This document shows positions 29,481-37,687 of a DNA stretch of 64,000 nt, in pieces. Below the pieces are notes generated by a model, which was not told where the DNA came from, did no database searches, and saw only the letters and a list, made by a program, of their open reading frames with translations. The stretch covers positions 1-64,000 of the forward strand of contig NZ_ANAH02000065.1 of the NCBI RefSeq assembly GCF_000335475.2, read 5' to 3'. The position numbers and the translations under genes were made by a program. How positions within the stretch are numbered: position 1 is the first letter of the stretch; each line of letters begins with the position of its first letter. Source of the DNA: Cystobacter fuscus DSM 2262 (GTDB lineage Bacteria; Myxococcota; Myxococcia; Myxococcales; Myxococcaceae).

Positions 29481-31010
29481 CTACTGACGCTCCGACAGCG
29501 CCCGCCGGTCGGTCTTGCCAGACGCGTTTCGCGGCAACTCCGCCAACTGGACGAATCGTCCGGGCACCATGTGGGCGGGGAGCGTCGTGCGGGCGAGCGC
29601 GGTGAGTTCCTGCGTCGAAACGGCATCGGCGGCGTAGAAGGCAGACAGCATCCGGCCTCCTACCCGGCTACGGGTACAGACCACGGCCAGTTCCCGGATC
29701 CCGGAGGCCTTGCGCAACGCCGCCTCGACCTCTCCGAGTTCGATCCGGAAGCCGTTGATCTTCACCTGATCGTCGGCTCGACCCGAATAGCAATACACGT
29801 TGTTCTTCGTCCGCGTGGCCAGGTCACCACTGCGGTAGTAGACCCTCGGAGGATGGCCAGGGAGCGCCAGCAGGCGGAACCGTTCCGCGGTGAGCTCGGG
29901 CCGGTTGAGGTAGCCGACAGCGACTCCATCACCGGCAACCCAGATCTCGCCAGTCACCCCCGGCTCGACGGGAGCGCCACCGTCGTCGAGGACCTGAAGC
30001 TCCCAGCCATTCAATGGCTCGCCGAGGTCGGTGGCGAATTCGCGTTCATCGCCGGTGGATTGGAGCTCGGCGGGCAGAATCGGCCGAGTGGTGACGAACA
30101 CCGTGGTTTCCGTGATGCCGTAGGTATTGATGAACTCACAGTCGGCGCGAACCGATTCCCGCCAGGACCGGATGTCGGCCACATCGATCGACTCGCCACC
30201 GAAGATGATGCGGCGCACGGTCACGGGGCGATCCGCGAACTGCCGCGCGGCGGCGGTCAGGTAGCGAAAGACAGAGGGCACGATGTTCATGACCGTGACC
30301 CGCTCCCGTACGAGCAACTCGGCACTGGCGCGCGGAGAGGCGGCGACCTCCGCTGGCACCACCACGAGGGTGGCACCCGTGGCCAACGCTCCCCACATCT
30401 CCCAAACCGAAAAGTCGAAGCAATAGGAGTGGAAGAGCGTCCACACGTCGGTTTCGCCAAACTGGTGCCGCGAACACACGGCATTCACCATGGCCACCAC
30501 GCTGCGCCTGCGCACCTCCACGCCCTTCGGCTGACCCGTCGAGCCCGACGTGTAGATGACGTAGGCGGTGCTCTCGGGGTCGGCCTCGAGTCTCGGCGTG
30601 ACAGGGACGTCCACGGACCAGTCGACCCGGTCCAGGCGAAGCACTCTCGCGACGCCGATTCCGTCAGGCACCTCCCGGTCGGAGATGATGACTGTCAGTC
30701 CACTGTCGCTGGCCATGAACTTGAGCCGCTCCAATGGGTACGCCGGATCGAGCGGCACGTACGTGTGGCCGGTCGCGATGATTGCAAGCACTGCCACCAC
30801 CACGTCGGCCGTGCGTCCCAGGTGTAGACCGATACGGATACCCGGCTGCGGACACAGCTCGCGGATCGCCACCGCGAGCACATCCGCGCGGCGGGCAAGT
30901 TCCGCGTAGGTCAAACTGCCGCGCGGGTCGCGCACCGCATCCCGGGCGGCAACCCTGGCGGCCTGATGCGAGAACAGGCTGTAGAGGTCACCTGCTGATG
31001 TCATCGACAT
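29481..31010 (-). CDS. Stand-alone NRPS adenylation protein (first)
   Basis: 509 residues from ATG 31010 (MSMTSAGDLYSLF); ATG 31004 is an alternative. Motifs: A3 YTSGSTGQPKG, A4 SYCFDFSVWE, A5 NTYGITETTV, A7 YRSGD, A8 RIELGEVE, A10 NASGKTDRRAL. It ends immediately after A10 and has no carrier domain. Asp235/Phe236/Trp239 match those of modular A1 in the NRPS; proline-activating domains usually differ here, so a simple prolyl-to-pyrrolyl route is not supported. It probably loads PCP1 of the NRPS in trans, feeding the dehydrogenase encoded 43 bp downstream. Confidence 0.9.
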   Translation of the reverse strand: MSMTSAGDLYSLFSHQAARVAARDAVRDPRGSLTYAELARRADVLAVAIRELCPQPGIRIGLHLGRTADVVVAVLAIIATGHTYVPLDPAYPLERLKFMASDSGLTVIISDREVPDGIGVARVLRLDRVDWSVDVPVTPRLEADPESTAYVIYTSGSTGQPKGVEVRRRSVVAMVNAVCSRHQFGETDVWTLFHSYCFDFSVWEMWGALATGATLVVVPAEVAASPRASAELLVRERVTVMNIVPSVFRYLTAAARQFADRPVTVRRIIFGGESIDVADIRSWRESVRADCEFINTYGITETTVFVTTRPILPAELQSTGDEREFATDLGEPLNGWELQVLDDGGAPVEPGVTGEIWVAGDGVAVGYLNRPELTAERFRLLALPGHPPRVYYRSGDLATRTKNNVYCYSGRADDQVKINGFRIELGEVEAALRKASGIRELAVVCTRSRVGGRMLSAFYAADAVSTQELTALARTTLPAHMVPGRFVQLAELPRNASGKTDRRALSERQ

Positions 31011-31035
31011 ATTCTTTTGCCTTGTTTTGAGGAGA

Positions 31036-32847
31036 CTAGAGATTGACGCGTACGCGCAATCGGCGAAGCCAGCTGTCGAGTTGGAGGACCATTTCGACGT
31101 CGGCCCGACCGAGCCAGCCGCCGCGGTCAAGCAGGCGGTGGTTCTCGATGACTTCCGTGGCGCGACGAAGGTCAATCAACGGACGTACGGGGGCAGTCGA
31201 GTCATCGAGCAGCATCCGCAGCCGTGTGACGAGCGAGGCCTTGTAGTGCGCGTCATAGGTGATTGGGTAGGGAACCTTGGCCCTCGTGAGCACTGACGGG
31301 GGCACCAGGTCCTTGGCAATGGCCCGTAGCAGGCTCTTCTCACGTCCGTCGAAGCGCTTCAATTGCCATGGGACGTTGTACAGATAAGAGACCAGGCGGT
31401 GGTCGGCAATAGGAAACCGGATCTGAAGCCCCGCCGCCGCTCCGAGCCGCTCCGAGTGATAGACCGTCTGCTCCAACAGGCGCGTCACATGGAGGTAGTC
31501 CACCTCCCGCGCCACACGGTCGACGGCGGCGGTGCCCGCGAGCTGCGGTACCTCTGCCTTGGCCTCGCGGTACAGCCGATCCAGGTAGCCGGCGACGTCC
31601 ACCGATCGCAGTAACGCCTCGTCAAACAGCCCAGTGCCGATTCCGTACTCCATGCCGAACCCGCGGGCTCGCGCGATCCACGGAAACATGGAGGGCTCGC
31701 GCACCCCGTCGGTCGCACCGGAGAGGCCGCTGAAGATGGCATCAGCGGCCTCTCCGCTGAGTACCACGGGCACCCGCTCCGCGACGCGCCGGCTGAAGAT
31801 GAACGGGGTGATGTTCTTGTCCCCGAAGGGTGACGGGTGGTCCTTCGCCGCGAGCACGGAGGACAGGAGCACTGGATCAGACAGCTCCTGCGGGCGGACC
31901 GCGACCTCGTGGTGCTCGCAGCCCCACATCTGGACAACCTCTTCGGCGAACGGCCGATCAGGCACCGCGGCCGCCGTGTCGCCGAACATCACCGTGAATG
32001 TCCGCGGTGGCTTGCCGGAGTTGCTGGCGATCAGACCTGTCAGCGCGCTGGAGTCCAGGCCACCAGAGAGCAGGACCGCGGGATCGAGGCCGCGCAGATC
32101 CCGGCTGATGGCGTCAACGAGCAGCTCACGGATCTGCTTGAGGGTGTCTTCGCGGCCGAGGGTGTGGGGGCGGGCCTCCAGCGTCCAGTACCGGCGGTGG
32201 ATCTCCCGGTCGCGCGTGAATCGGACCGTACCACCCGCCGGCACTTCGTACACGCCGCGCAGCGCCCCGCGCCCAGGGCTGCGCAACTGGGTAACGAGGG
32301 CGCATAGCCCATTGTCGTCGATCTCCGGAGTCACCAGGGGGTGCGCCGCCAGGGCCGCGACCTCCGAGGCGAACACGACGCCATGGGGTAGCAGGGCATA
32401 GCTCAGCGGCTTGATGCCCACCCGGTCTCGCCCGAGTAGCAGCTCGTCGGTCCGAGCGTCCCAGACGGCAAATGCGAAGTTGCCCTCCATCCGCTCCACC
32501 GCCTCGTGCCCCCACCGCAGGTACGCATGCAGCACGACCTCGGCCACCGACGGGGGCCCTCCCGCACAGGAACCAGCACCCGCGGCGGCCCACAGGTCAT
32601 CCGCGTTGTGAAGGTACCCATCGCAGACCGCCGCGACCATCGCCTGACCGTTCTGCTCAATCACAGCCGGCTGGGCCGTCCCTACCCAGACGGCATCCGT
32701 CCGCTGCCCCAATATCGCCCGCGGGCTCAGCCACAGACCCTCGCCGTGACGCCCACGCGCGACGAGCGCCGCCACGAGCTGGGACGCGGCCAGCCCTTCA
32801 GACCTCAGATCGCGTTCGCGATCGATCCACCCGGCAATCCCGGACAT
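31036..32847 (-). CDS. Asparagine synthetase/beta-lactam synthetase-like amide ligase without glutaminase Cys
   Basis: 603 residues. The fold is AsnB-like: an N-terminal Ntn glutaminase-like domain (1-210) and an ATP-pyrophosphatase domain with SGGLDSS at 261-267 and SGEAADAIFSG near 385. It starts MSGIAGW: the nucleophile Cys2 of glutamine amidotransferases is Ser. The usual RGPD and NGEIYN motifs read RGRH and CDGYLHN. The synthetase half is intact, so it should adenylate a carboxylate but cannot take nitrogen from glutamine by the normal route. Beta-lactam and carbapenam synthetases show the same loss and close an internal amine. GGGGGAT-type ribosome site; first large gene of the operon, 25 bp before the A protein. 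Confidence 0.88.
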   Translation of the reverse strand: MSGIAGWIDRERDLRSEGLAASQLVAALVARGRHGEGLWLSPRAILGQRTDAVWVGTAQPAVIEQNGQAMVAAVCDGYLHNADDLWAAAGAGSCAGGPPSVAEVVLHAYLRWGHEAVERMEGNFAFAVWDARTDELLLGRDRVGIKPLSYALLPHGVVFASEVAALAAHPLVTPEIDDNGLCALVTQLRSPGRGALRGVYEVPAGGTVRFTRDREIHRRYWTLEARPHTLGREDTLKQIRELLVDAISRDLRGLDPAVLLSGGLDSSALTGLIASNSGKPPRTFTVMFGDTAAAVPDRPFAEEVVQMWGCEHHEVAVRPQELSDPVLLSSVLAAKDHPSPFGDKNITPFIFSRRVAERVPVVLSGEAADAIFSGLSGATDGVREPSMFPWIARARGFGMEYGIGTGLFDEALLRSVDVAGYLDRLYREAKAEVPQLAGTAAVDRVAREVDYLHVTRLLEQTVYHSERLGAAAGLQIRFPIADHRLVSYLYNVPWQLKRFDGREKSLLRAIAKDLVPPSVLTRAKVPYPITYDAHYKASLVTRLRMLLDDSTAPVRPLIDLRRATEVIENHRLLDRGGWLGRADVEMVLQLDSWLRRLRVRVNL

Positions 32848-32933
32848 TACCCATCCCCCGACATTCCGAGATCGCTGACCAGCGCCTCGATGCGCGCCGT
32901 GACGCAAAAGACGAACTTCACGGAATTTTCCAT
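32847..32933 (-). CDS. 28-residue leader ORF coupled to the synthetase gene
   Basis: Minus-strand ATG 32933 opens a 28-codon frame beginning MENSVKFVFCVTARIEAL and ending in TAA, whose last A is the first base of the synthetase ATG at 32847. A GGAAA stretch stands 8 to 12 bases upstream. The TAATG overlap would couple translation of the synthetase to it. Protein homology is not recognised; it could be a small pathway protein, a coupling leader, or chance. Confidence 0.4.
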   Translation of the reverse strand: MENSVKFVFCVTARIEALVSDLGMSGDG

Positions 32934-32982
32934 GATTTTGTTTCCGTGGTGATGTGTGATTATGGCTGGCTTATGAGCTGTA

Positions 32983-32988
32983 ATTATA
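32983..32988 (-). promoter_or_regulatory. Candidate -10 element of the NRPS operon
   Basis: The minus strand reads TATAAT at 32988-32983, about 50 bases upstream of the leader ORF, in an AT-rich patch unlike the flanks. No good TTGACA lies 16-18 bases further up, so activator dependence would be expected if this is the promoter. Confidence 0.35.
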
Positions 32989-32989
32989 G

Positions 32990-33751
32990 AAGCCACTTGC
33001 ATTCAGACTCTTGAAAATCATCTTCTTCTCAAGGGATGAGAGAACTGCTCGGGAAACACTTGCAGGCCGTGGCCAGATGATTCCGAGGCGACAGCAAGAG
33101 GGGGCGAAGAGGGGGCGCCTCATAGTGAATGAGAGCCAATGAAGTAAAGCAAGTTCGTAACCCCGCGAACTCATTGGGTGTAGAGCCTGTCGTGCCGCCG
33201 TAGCTGAGAAGTTTCTGAGGAATACACTCAGCCCCTGCATGGGCGGGTTGTAGCGTCTGGCTTAGAATCTTCTCAGGATCTCCCCAGGCGGGCCTTCCAG
33301 GTTCGAGCCATGTGCTCTCCGCTTTGACTGCTGGATGCCCACTTTGGTGTTTGCTGGGCGAATGTGTGGGACTGAGTCTGCCCGGGGCGAGGTGTGACGC
33401 AAATGCTGGCGAATATCGTACCTATTCGGGCAGCTACTAACCGAGCGGGTGCTCGAGCGTTTCGTAATACGGCCTTGGCCAGGATGCAGCGAAATCATGC
33501 GACTCCAGGTCTTCTCCGCGTCGCGTGCGTCCGCGCGTGTCCAACCGGTTCGAGGCCTCTGGCCTGAATCGTGGCTTCGTCGACGAAACTCGCATGTGAC
33601 GCTCGGTCGAGAGTTCCTGGAGCGTCTGGTCCACGCCGTGGAAGGCGCGATCCACCGGGCTCGGCGTGTCCCTCAGCCAGCCGCCGTTGGCGTGGGCCAA
33701 TGAATCTTCATCCCAGGACTCCCGAGGCCCCCACTTTGGATTCACCCGGAT
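32990..33751. other. Intergenic stretch without a recognised gene
   Basis: About 760 bp of lower GC content between the NRPS operon and the response regulator. Short frames exist (for example minus strand 33437-33745, about 100 codons, with SLAHANGGWLRDTP), but I recognise no family and see no Shine-Dalgarno that decides the case. The stretch at 33440-33700 could be the worn end of a mobile element. The promoter and any activator sites of the NRPS operon should lie at its left edge. Confidence 0.4.
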
Positions 33752-34261
33752 TCAGGTTCCAGGCACGAGTCCCTGTCCGGTGAGCTTGAGCGCGAGCTGG
33801 CGCACTTCCTGGCTGTTGAAGGGCTTTCTCAGCTCCTTGAGCAGCTTGAGATCCCTGAACTCCCGCATCAGCTCCGCCCAGGAGTAGTCGGAGTAGGCCG
33901 AGCAGAGCACCACGCCCAGCGAGGGATCCACCTCGCGCAGCCGCCGCAGCGTCTCGGCGCCATTCCAGCCGGGCGGCATCCGGTAGTCGAGGAAGACCAG
34001 CGAGTAGGGCCGGTGGGCCTTCAGGGCCGCCTGGATCTTCGCCAGGCCTTCCTGCCCCTGGTAGGCCGAATCCACCTCGAACATGTTCTCGTCACAGACC
34101 ACGGCGCGAACGGGCGCCGAACCGAAGAGCGCCGCCTCCAACTCGTCGATGTCGCTCTGGCTCCGGCGCTGGGGCGGACCGAGGATCCGGCGGAAGTCGG
34201 TGTGAATGGCCTCGGAGTCGTCGATGACGAGAATCCGCTTCTTGCTCGCACATGCGCTCAT
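33752..34261 (-). CDS. Response regulator, receiver domain only, with an extended insert
   Basis: 169 residues. Receiver domain with acidic pair Asp14/Asp15 (LVIDDSE), phosphoacceptor Asp92 in LVFLDYRMPPGWNGAET, and the C-terminal Lys in RKPF. Between strand 1 and the phospho-Asp strand it carries about 40 extra residues (GPPQRRSQSDIDELEAALFG...CDENMFEVDSAYQGQEGL). It has no DNA-binding or enzymatic output domain. Its ATG overlaps the kinase stop by four bases, so the kinase is the obvious phosphodonor. Phosphate relay or protein-protein output is likely. Confidence 0.88.
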   Translation of the reverse strand: MSACASKKRILVIDDSEAIHTDFRRILGPPQRRSQSDIDELEAALFGSAPVRAVVCDENMFEVDSAYQGQEGLAKIQAALKAHRPYSLVFLDYRMPPGWNGAETLRRLREVDPSLGVVLCSAYSDYSWAELMREFRDLKLLKELRKPFNSQEVRQLALKLTGQGLVPGT

Positions 34262-36429
34262 GCGGCCTCCTGGTGGGGCAGGTAGGGGAGTTCCAGCGTG
34301 AAGGTGGCTCCATGCCCCGGGCCGTTGCTGTGGACGGTCAGCGAGCCACCCATTTCCTGGGCCGCGATGGCACTGGAATGCAAGCCGAAGCCATGTCCCT
34401 CGTCCCGGGTGGTGAAGCCGTACTGGAAGATGCGGGTGAGCATCTCCGGCGCGATGCCCATGCCGTTGTCGTGCACCTGGATGCGGACGCGGCCGGACTC
34501 CGCGGGCTCCAGCTCCACGCGCAGTGTCCGCTCGGCCGGTGGCACTCCATCCATGGCGTACTTGGCGTTGCTGACCAGATTGACGAGGATCATCAGCGTC
34601 TTGTTCTTGTCGGTGAGCATCGGCGGCAGGGCCGCCAGGTGCCGCACCACCTTCACCTGGTGACGGGTGAGTCCGGCCGAGTTGATGCGCAGCGCGTCCT
34701 CCACCAGGTCGGCCAGCTGGACGGACTCATGCAACCGGGGCGTGCGCGCGTAGTTCTGCTGCACCTTGACGATGTCACCCACGTGCTCGGTGTAACGCCC
34801 CACCTCCTCGAGCAGCGAGATGATCTGCTGGCGCTCGTCGAGCAGGTTCTCCCCCAGCTTGCTCAGCAGGGGCATGACGTTGCGTCCGCGCGTGTCCTGG
34901 GTGAGGAAGGTGCCGAGGTCGGACTGGCGCTCCTGGAGCAGGAGGGCGATGCGGCCCACGTGCTCCACGCGCAAGTTCGCCACGCGCTCCTTGGCGAGCT
35001 GGGCGGAGGTGTAGACGCTGTTGAGGACGTTGCCCACGTTGTGCAGCACGTTGGTGGCGATCTCGGCCATGCCGGCGCGGCGGGCGGTCTGCACCAACTG
35101 CATGTGGACTTCCTTGAGCTCTCGCGTCCGCTCCTCGACGTGCTGCTCGAGTCCCTCGTTGGCATGACGCAGCTCTTCCTCTCGCCGTTGCACCTGGTTG
35201 GCCATGCTCCGGAAGGCGCGGGCCAGTTGCCCCAGCTCGTCGCCCCGGGAGGTGTCCAGCTCGACGTGGAACTCACCGGCGGCCACCCGATCCGAGGCCT
35301 GGGTGAGGGCGAGCAGCGGACGGGAGATCTGCTGCTGGAGCACCTGGTACAGGATGGCCAGCTCGAGGCACAGCGAGAGGACTCCGAGTAGCAGGACGGT
35401 CCGGGCCGCCTGGAAGGCGGGCCCGGTCACCGTGGATTCGGGCAGCACGGTGGCGAAGTTCCAACCGGGGCCCTGGAGCCGGGCCAGGGCGAGGTACTCG
35501 CCGTACCGGGGCAGCTCCAGCACGGTCTCGTCGGGGGGGAGGTTCTTCGCCTGCTCGATGAGGCTCCGCAGGTGGGCCTGGGGATCCGTGGCGCCTGTCT
35601 GCTCGGATTGGGCGATGAGCTCCCCATTGTCGCGGAAGATGAGGTTGTACGCACCCGGCAGGTGATCGTTGATGGTGCGGGCCATCAACTCCTCGAGGAG
35701 CACGTCATGGCTGAGTGTCGCGAGGTGGCGGCCCTCCTGCTCCATCGGCGTGGAGACCGAGGCCATCGGCTCGTGGCTTACCGGATCCTCGTAGACGCCG
35801 GACCAGGTCGTCTTCCGCTCGGGATCGTTCTGGGGAAGGCTGATGGTGTAGTGCGTGAAGTCGGTGATCCGGAAGTCCGGCGCGACCTGCTGGCACCAGG
35901 CGGAGTTGGCGGGCCAGTAGAGGACGAAGGCCCCCTCGGGCAGCGTGATGCCGGTATTGGTGAAACGGACATGGAAGGCGGGTCCGTACCAGGAGACCAC
36001 GTCGTATGAGGCGAGGAGCCTCCGGCGCAGATCCGTGTCGACCGTCACGCCCCGGGGGACGAAGACACACGGCTCCCGCGTCCCCTCGAACTCCTCGGCA
36101 CGGTTGCGCAGGGTGCCGTCGGGCTCCTGGACGAAGAGGCGAGCGAAACGGGCGTCCACCTGCTCCGGCGGGAGGGCCTGGAGTTGCTCCTCCAGGGCCT
36201 TCTTGAGCAGGGCATGGTTGTCCTCGGCCAGCAGGAAGATGGCCTGCTCGCGTTGGCCGCGCTCCGCGACATGCTGCCTCAGTTGAGCGAGCGCCTCGGT
36301 GTGCAGCGTGCTGTACATGTGGAGGTAGCTGAGGAGCGTGGTCAGGGCGATGATCACCGCGATGCGCACGCCCATGTGGATGAGCGTCGAACGGGCCAGC
36401 GGAGCTCGGAGGCGGGAGGGATGCGGCAT
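34258..36429 (-). CDS. Membrane sensor histidine kinase
   Basis: 723 residues. Membrane segments at about 20-37 and 342-363 enclose a roughly 300-residue extracytoplasmic sensor with a dCACHE-like layout (YDVVSWYGPAF, SGVYEDPVSHEPMASVSTPM, LIFRDNGELIAQ, GWNFATVLPE). HAMP about 363-415, a coiled coil to 450, then a dimerisation helix with H463 in VLHNVGNVLNSV. The ATPase has the N-box NLVSNAKYAMDG, G1 DNGMGI, GFTT, and G2 HGFGLH. It should phosphorylate the response regulator encoded immediately downstream. The LHNVGN form of the H-box marks a myxobacterium-rich subgroup. The ligand is unknown. Confidence 0.9.
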   Translation of the reverse strand: MPHPSRLRAPLARSTLIHMGVRIAVIIALTTLLSYLHMYSTLHTEALAQLRQHVAERGQREQAIFLLAEDNHALLKKALEEQLQALPPEQVDARFARLFVQEPDGTLRNRAEEFEGTREPCVFVPRGVTVDTDLRRRLLASYDVVSWYGPAFHVRFTNTGITLPEGAFVLYWPANSAWCQQVAPDFRITDFTHYTISLPQNDPERKTTWSGVYEDPVSHEPMASVSTPMEQEGRHLATLSHDVLLEELMARTINDHLPGAYNLIFRDNGELIAQSEQTGATDPQAHLRSLIEQAKNLPPDETVLELPRYGEYLALARLQGPGWNFATVLPESTVTGPAFQAARTVLLLGVLSLCLELAILYQVLQQQISRPLLALTQASDRVAAGEFHVELDTSRGDELGQLARAFRSMANQVQRREEELRHANEGLEQHVEERTRELKEVHMQLVQTARRAGMAEIATNVLHNVGNVLNSVYTSAQLAKERVANLRVEHVGRIALLLQERQSDLGTFLTQDTRGRNVMPLLSKLGENLLDERQQIISLLEEVGRYTEHVGDIVKVQQNYARTPRLHESVQLADLVEDALRINSAGLTRHQVKVVRHLAALPPMLTDKNKTLMILVNLVSNAKYAMDGVPPAERTLRVELEPAESGRVRIQVHDNGMGIAPEMLTRIFQYGFTTRDEGHGFGLHSSAIAAQEMGGSLTVHSNGPGHGATFTLELPYLPHQEAA

Positions 36430-36629
36430 GGCGAGCGGTCGGCGTGGCCTGAGCAGTCTATTTCAGCGAGCCGTCGATTGTGACCTACACGACGCCAGGG
36501 CCGTCTTGCCAATTCCATCCGGGAACGTGCCGGAAGGGGCTCGTCGGGCTGGTTCCTGGGCTAAGACGGCCTCGTCCTCACGGGCGGTGAACTACTGAAA
36601 CGCTACGCGAGATACAAGGGGGCAGCGAC

Positions 36630-37526
36630 ATGGCGGAACGCATGGTGAAGTCCAATGGCATCGAATTGTGGACCGAGAGCTTCGGCGAGCCGGGCAACCC
36701 GCCGATCCTGCTGGTGATGGGCGCTTCGGCCCAGGGCCTTCTCTGGCCCGAGGAGTTCATCGAGCTGCTCGTCGCCGGGGGGCGTTACGTCATCCGCTAC
36801 GACCATCGGGACACCGGCCAGTCGACCTGCCTCGACTTCCAGAAGAATCCCTACACGTTGGAGGACCTGGCCCGGGACGCGCTGGGGGTGCTCGATGCGT
36901 ACGGCATCGCCGCGGCCCACCTGGTGGGCGCCTCACTGGGCGGGATGATCTGCCAGCTCGTGAGCATCCGCCACCCGGAGCGCGTGCGCTCCCTCACGGT
37001 GATGATGTCCACGCCGCTGCGTCCCGGAATCATGGAGAGCTTCCAGCAGGCCTTCCAGGGGAAGACTCCGGAAGGAGAGCTTCCACCGCCCGCGCCCCGC
37101 GCGATCGCGGTGCAACTGGCGGCGGCCAGCCACCCGCCTCGCAACCGCGAGGAGATCATCGAGCTCCAGGTGAAGATGGCTCGGACGATGGCCGCCAGCG
37201 CGGTCCCCTTCGATGAGCAGGAGTGTCGGCGCACGGTGGAGCGGATGTTCAACCGCGCGCGCAACCCCGCTTCCTCGATGAACCACGGGTTCGTGCCCTC
37301 ACCCACGCCAGCGCACGCCGAGGCGCTGAAGCACCTGCGCGTGCCCACGCTCGTCATCCACGGGACGGATGACCCGATGTTCCCCGCCGCGCATGGGGTC
37401 GCCGTGGCGGAGCGCATCCCCGGAGCGAAGCTGCTCATGCTGGAGGCAATGGGCCATGATCTTCCCCGCCCGCTGTTCGGGGAGATCTCCCGGGCGCTCC
37501 TCGCCCATACGGGCGCGAAGGCCTGA
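36630..37526 (+). CDS. Alpha/beta hydrolase, methylesterase-like
   Basis: 298 residues from ATG 36630 with AAGGGGG nearby. Oxyanion region LLVMGASAQGLLWPEEF, nucleophile Ser102 in GASLGG, acid Asp in HGTDDPMFP and a terminal His in EAMGHDLP. It is close to the aclacinomycin-methylesterase-like group of hydrolases that are common in actinobacteria and myxobacteria. Cytoplasmic, no signal peptide. Substrate unknown. It is divergent from the histidine kinase gene across 200 bp and stands alone. Confidence 0.82.
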   Translation: MAERMVKSNGIELWTESFGEPGNPPILLVMGASAQGLLWPEEFIELLVAGGRYVIRYDHRDTGQSTCLDFQKNPYTLEDLARDALGVLDAYGIAAAHLVGASLGGMICQLVSIRHPERVRSLTVMMSTPLRPGIMESFQQAFQGKTPEGELPPPAPRAIAVQLAAASHPPRNREEIIELQVKMARTMAASAVPFDEQECRRTVERMFNRARNPASSMNHGFVPSPTPAHAEALKHLRVPTLVIHGTDDPMFPAAHGVAVAERIPGAKLLMLEAMGHDLPRPLFGEISRALLAHTGAKA

Positions 37527-37543
37527 CGCCGGGCTCGTCAGGC
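37521..37543 (+). terminator. Hairpin over the hydrolase stop codon
   Basis: Perfect 8-bp inverted repeat GCCTGACG/CGTCAGGC with a 7-base loop; the TGA stop lies in the left arm. No T-run. Confidence 0.5.
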
Positions 37544-37656
37544 GAGCGCAGGAGCGAGCGGCTCGGCGAGCGGCCCGTGCTGTTGCTGGAGCGGGTGCAG
37601 GGGCAGACCCTGTCCGAGTCCACATCCACCGGGCCCCCCTCGGGTGTGCGTCTCGC

Positions 37657-37676
37657 GCCAGGGCTCAATCCCTGGC
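37657..37676 (-). terminator. Hairpin after the LamG lipoprotein gene
   Basis: Perfect 7-bp inverted repeat GCCAGGG/CCCTGGC with a 6-base loop, 12 bases beyond the minus-strand stop at 37688. Confidence 0.5.
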
Positions 37677-37687
37677 ACCGCGGTGGC

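Noticed and set aside
25817-29605. A 1262-codon plus-strand open frame opposite the NRPS and dehydrogenase genes
   Set aside because: It spans two real minus-strand genes and the gap between them, and has no recognisable domain.
29481-31010. Reading the A protein plus dehydrogenase as a prolyl-to-pyrrolyl cassette
   Set aside because: The A4 motif FDFSVWE does not match proline-activating domains, and no dedicated small carrier protein is present.
33437-33745. Minus-strand frame of about 100 codons considered as a transposase remnant
   Set aside because: A few phrases seemed familiar, but no catalytic motif, terminal repeat or clear start supports it.
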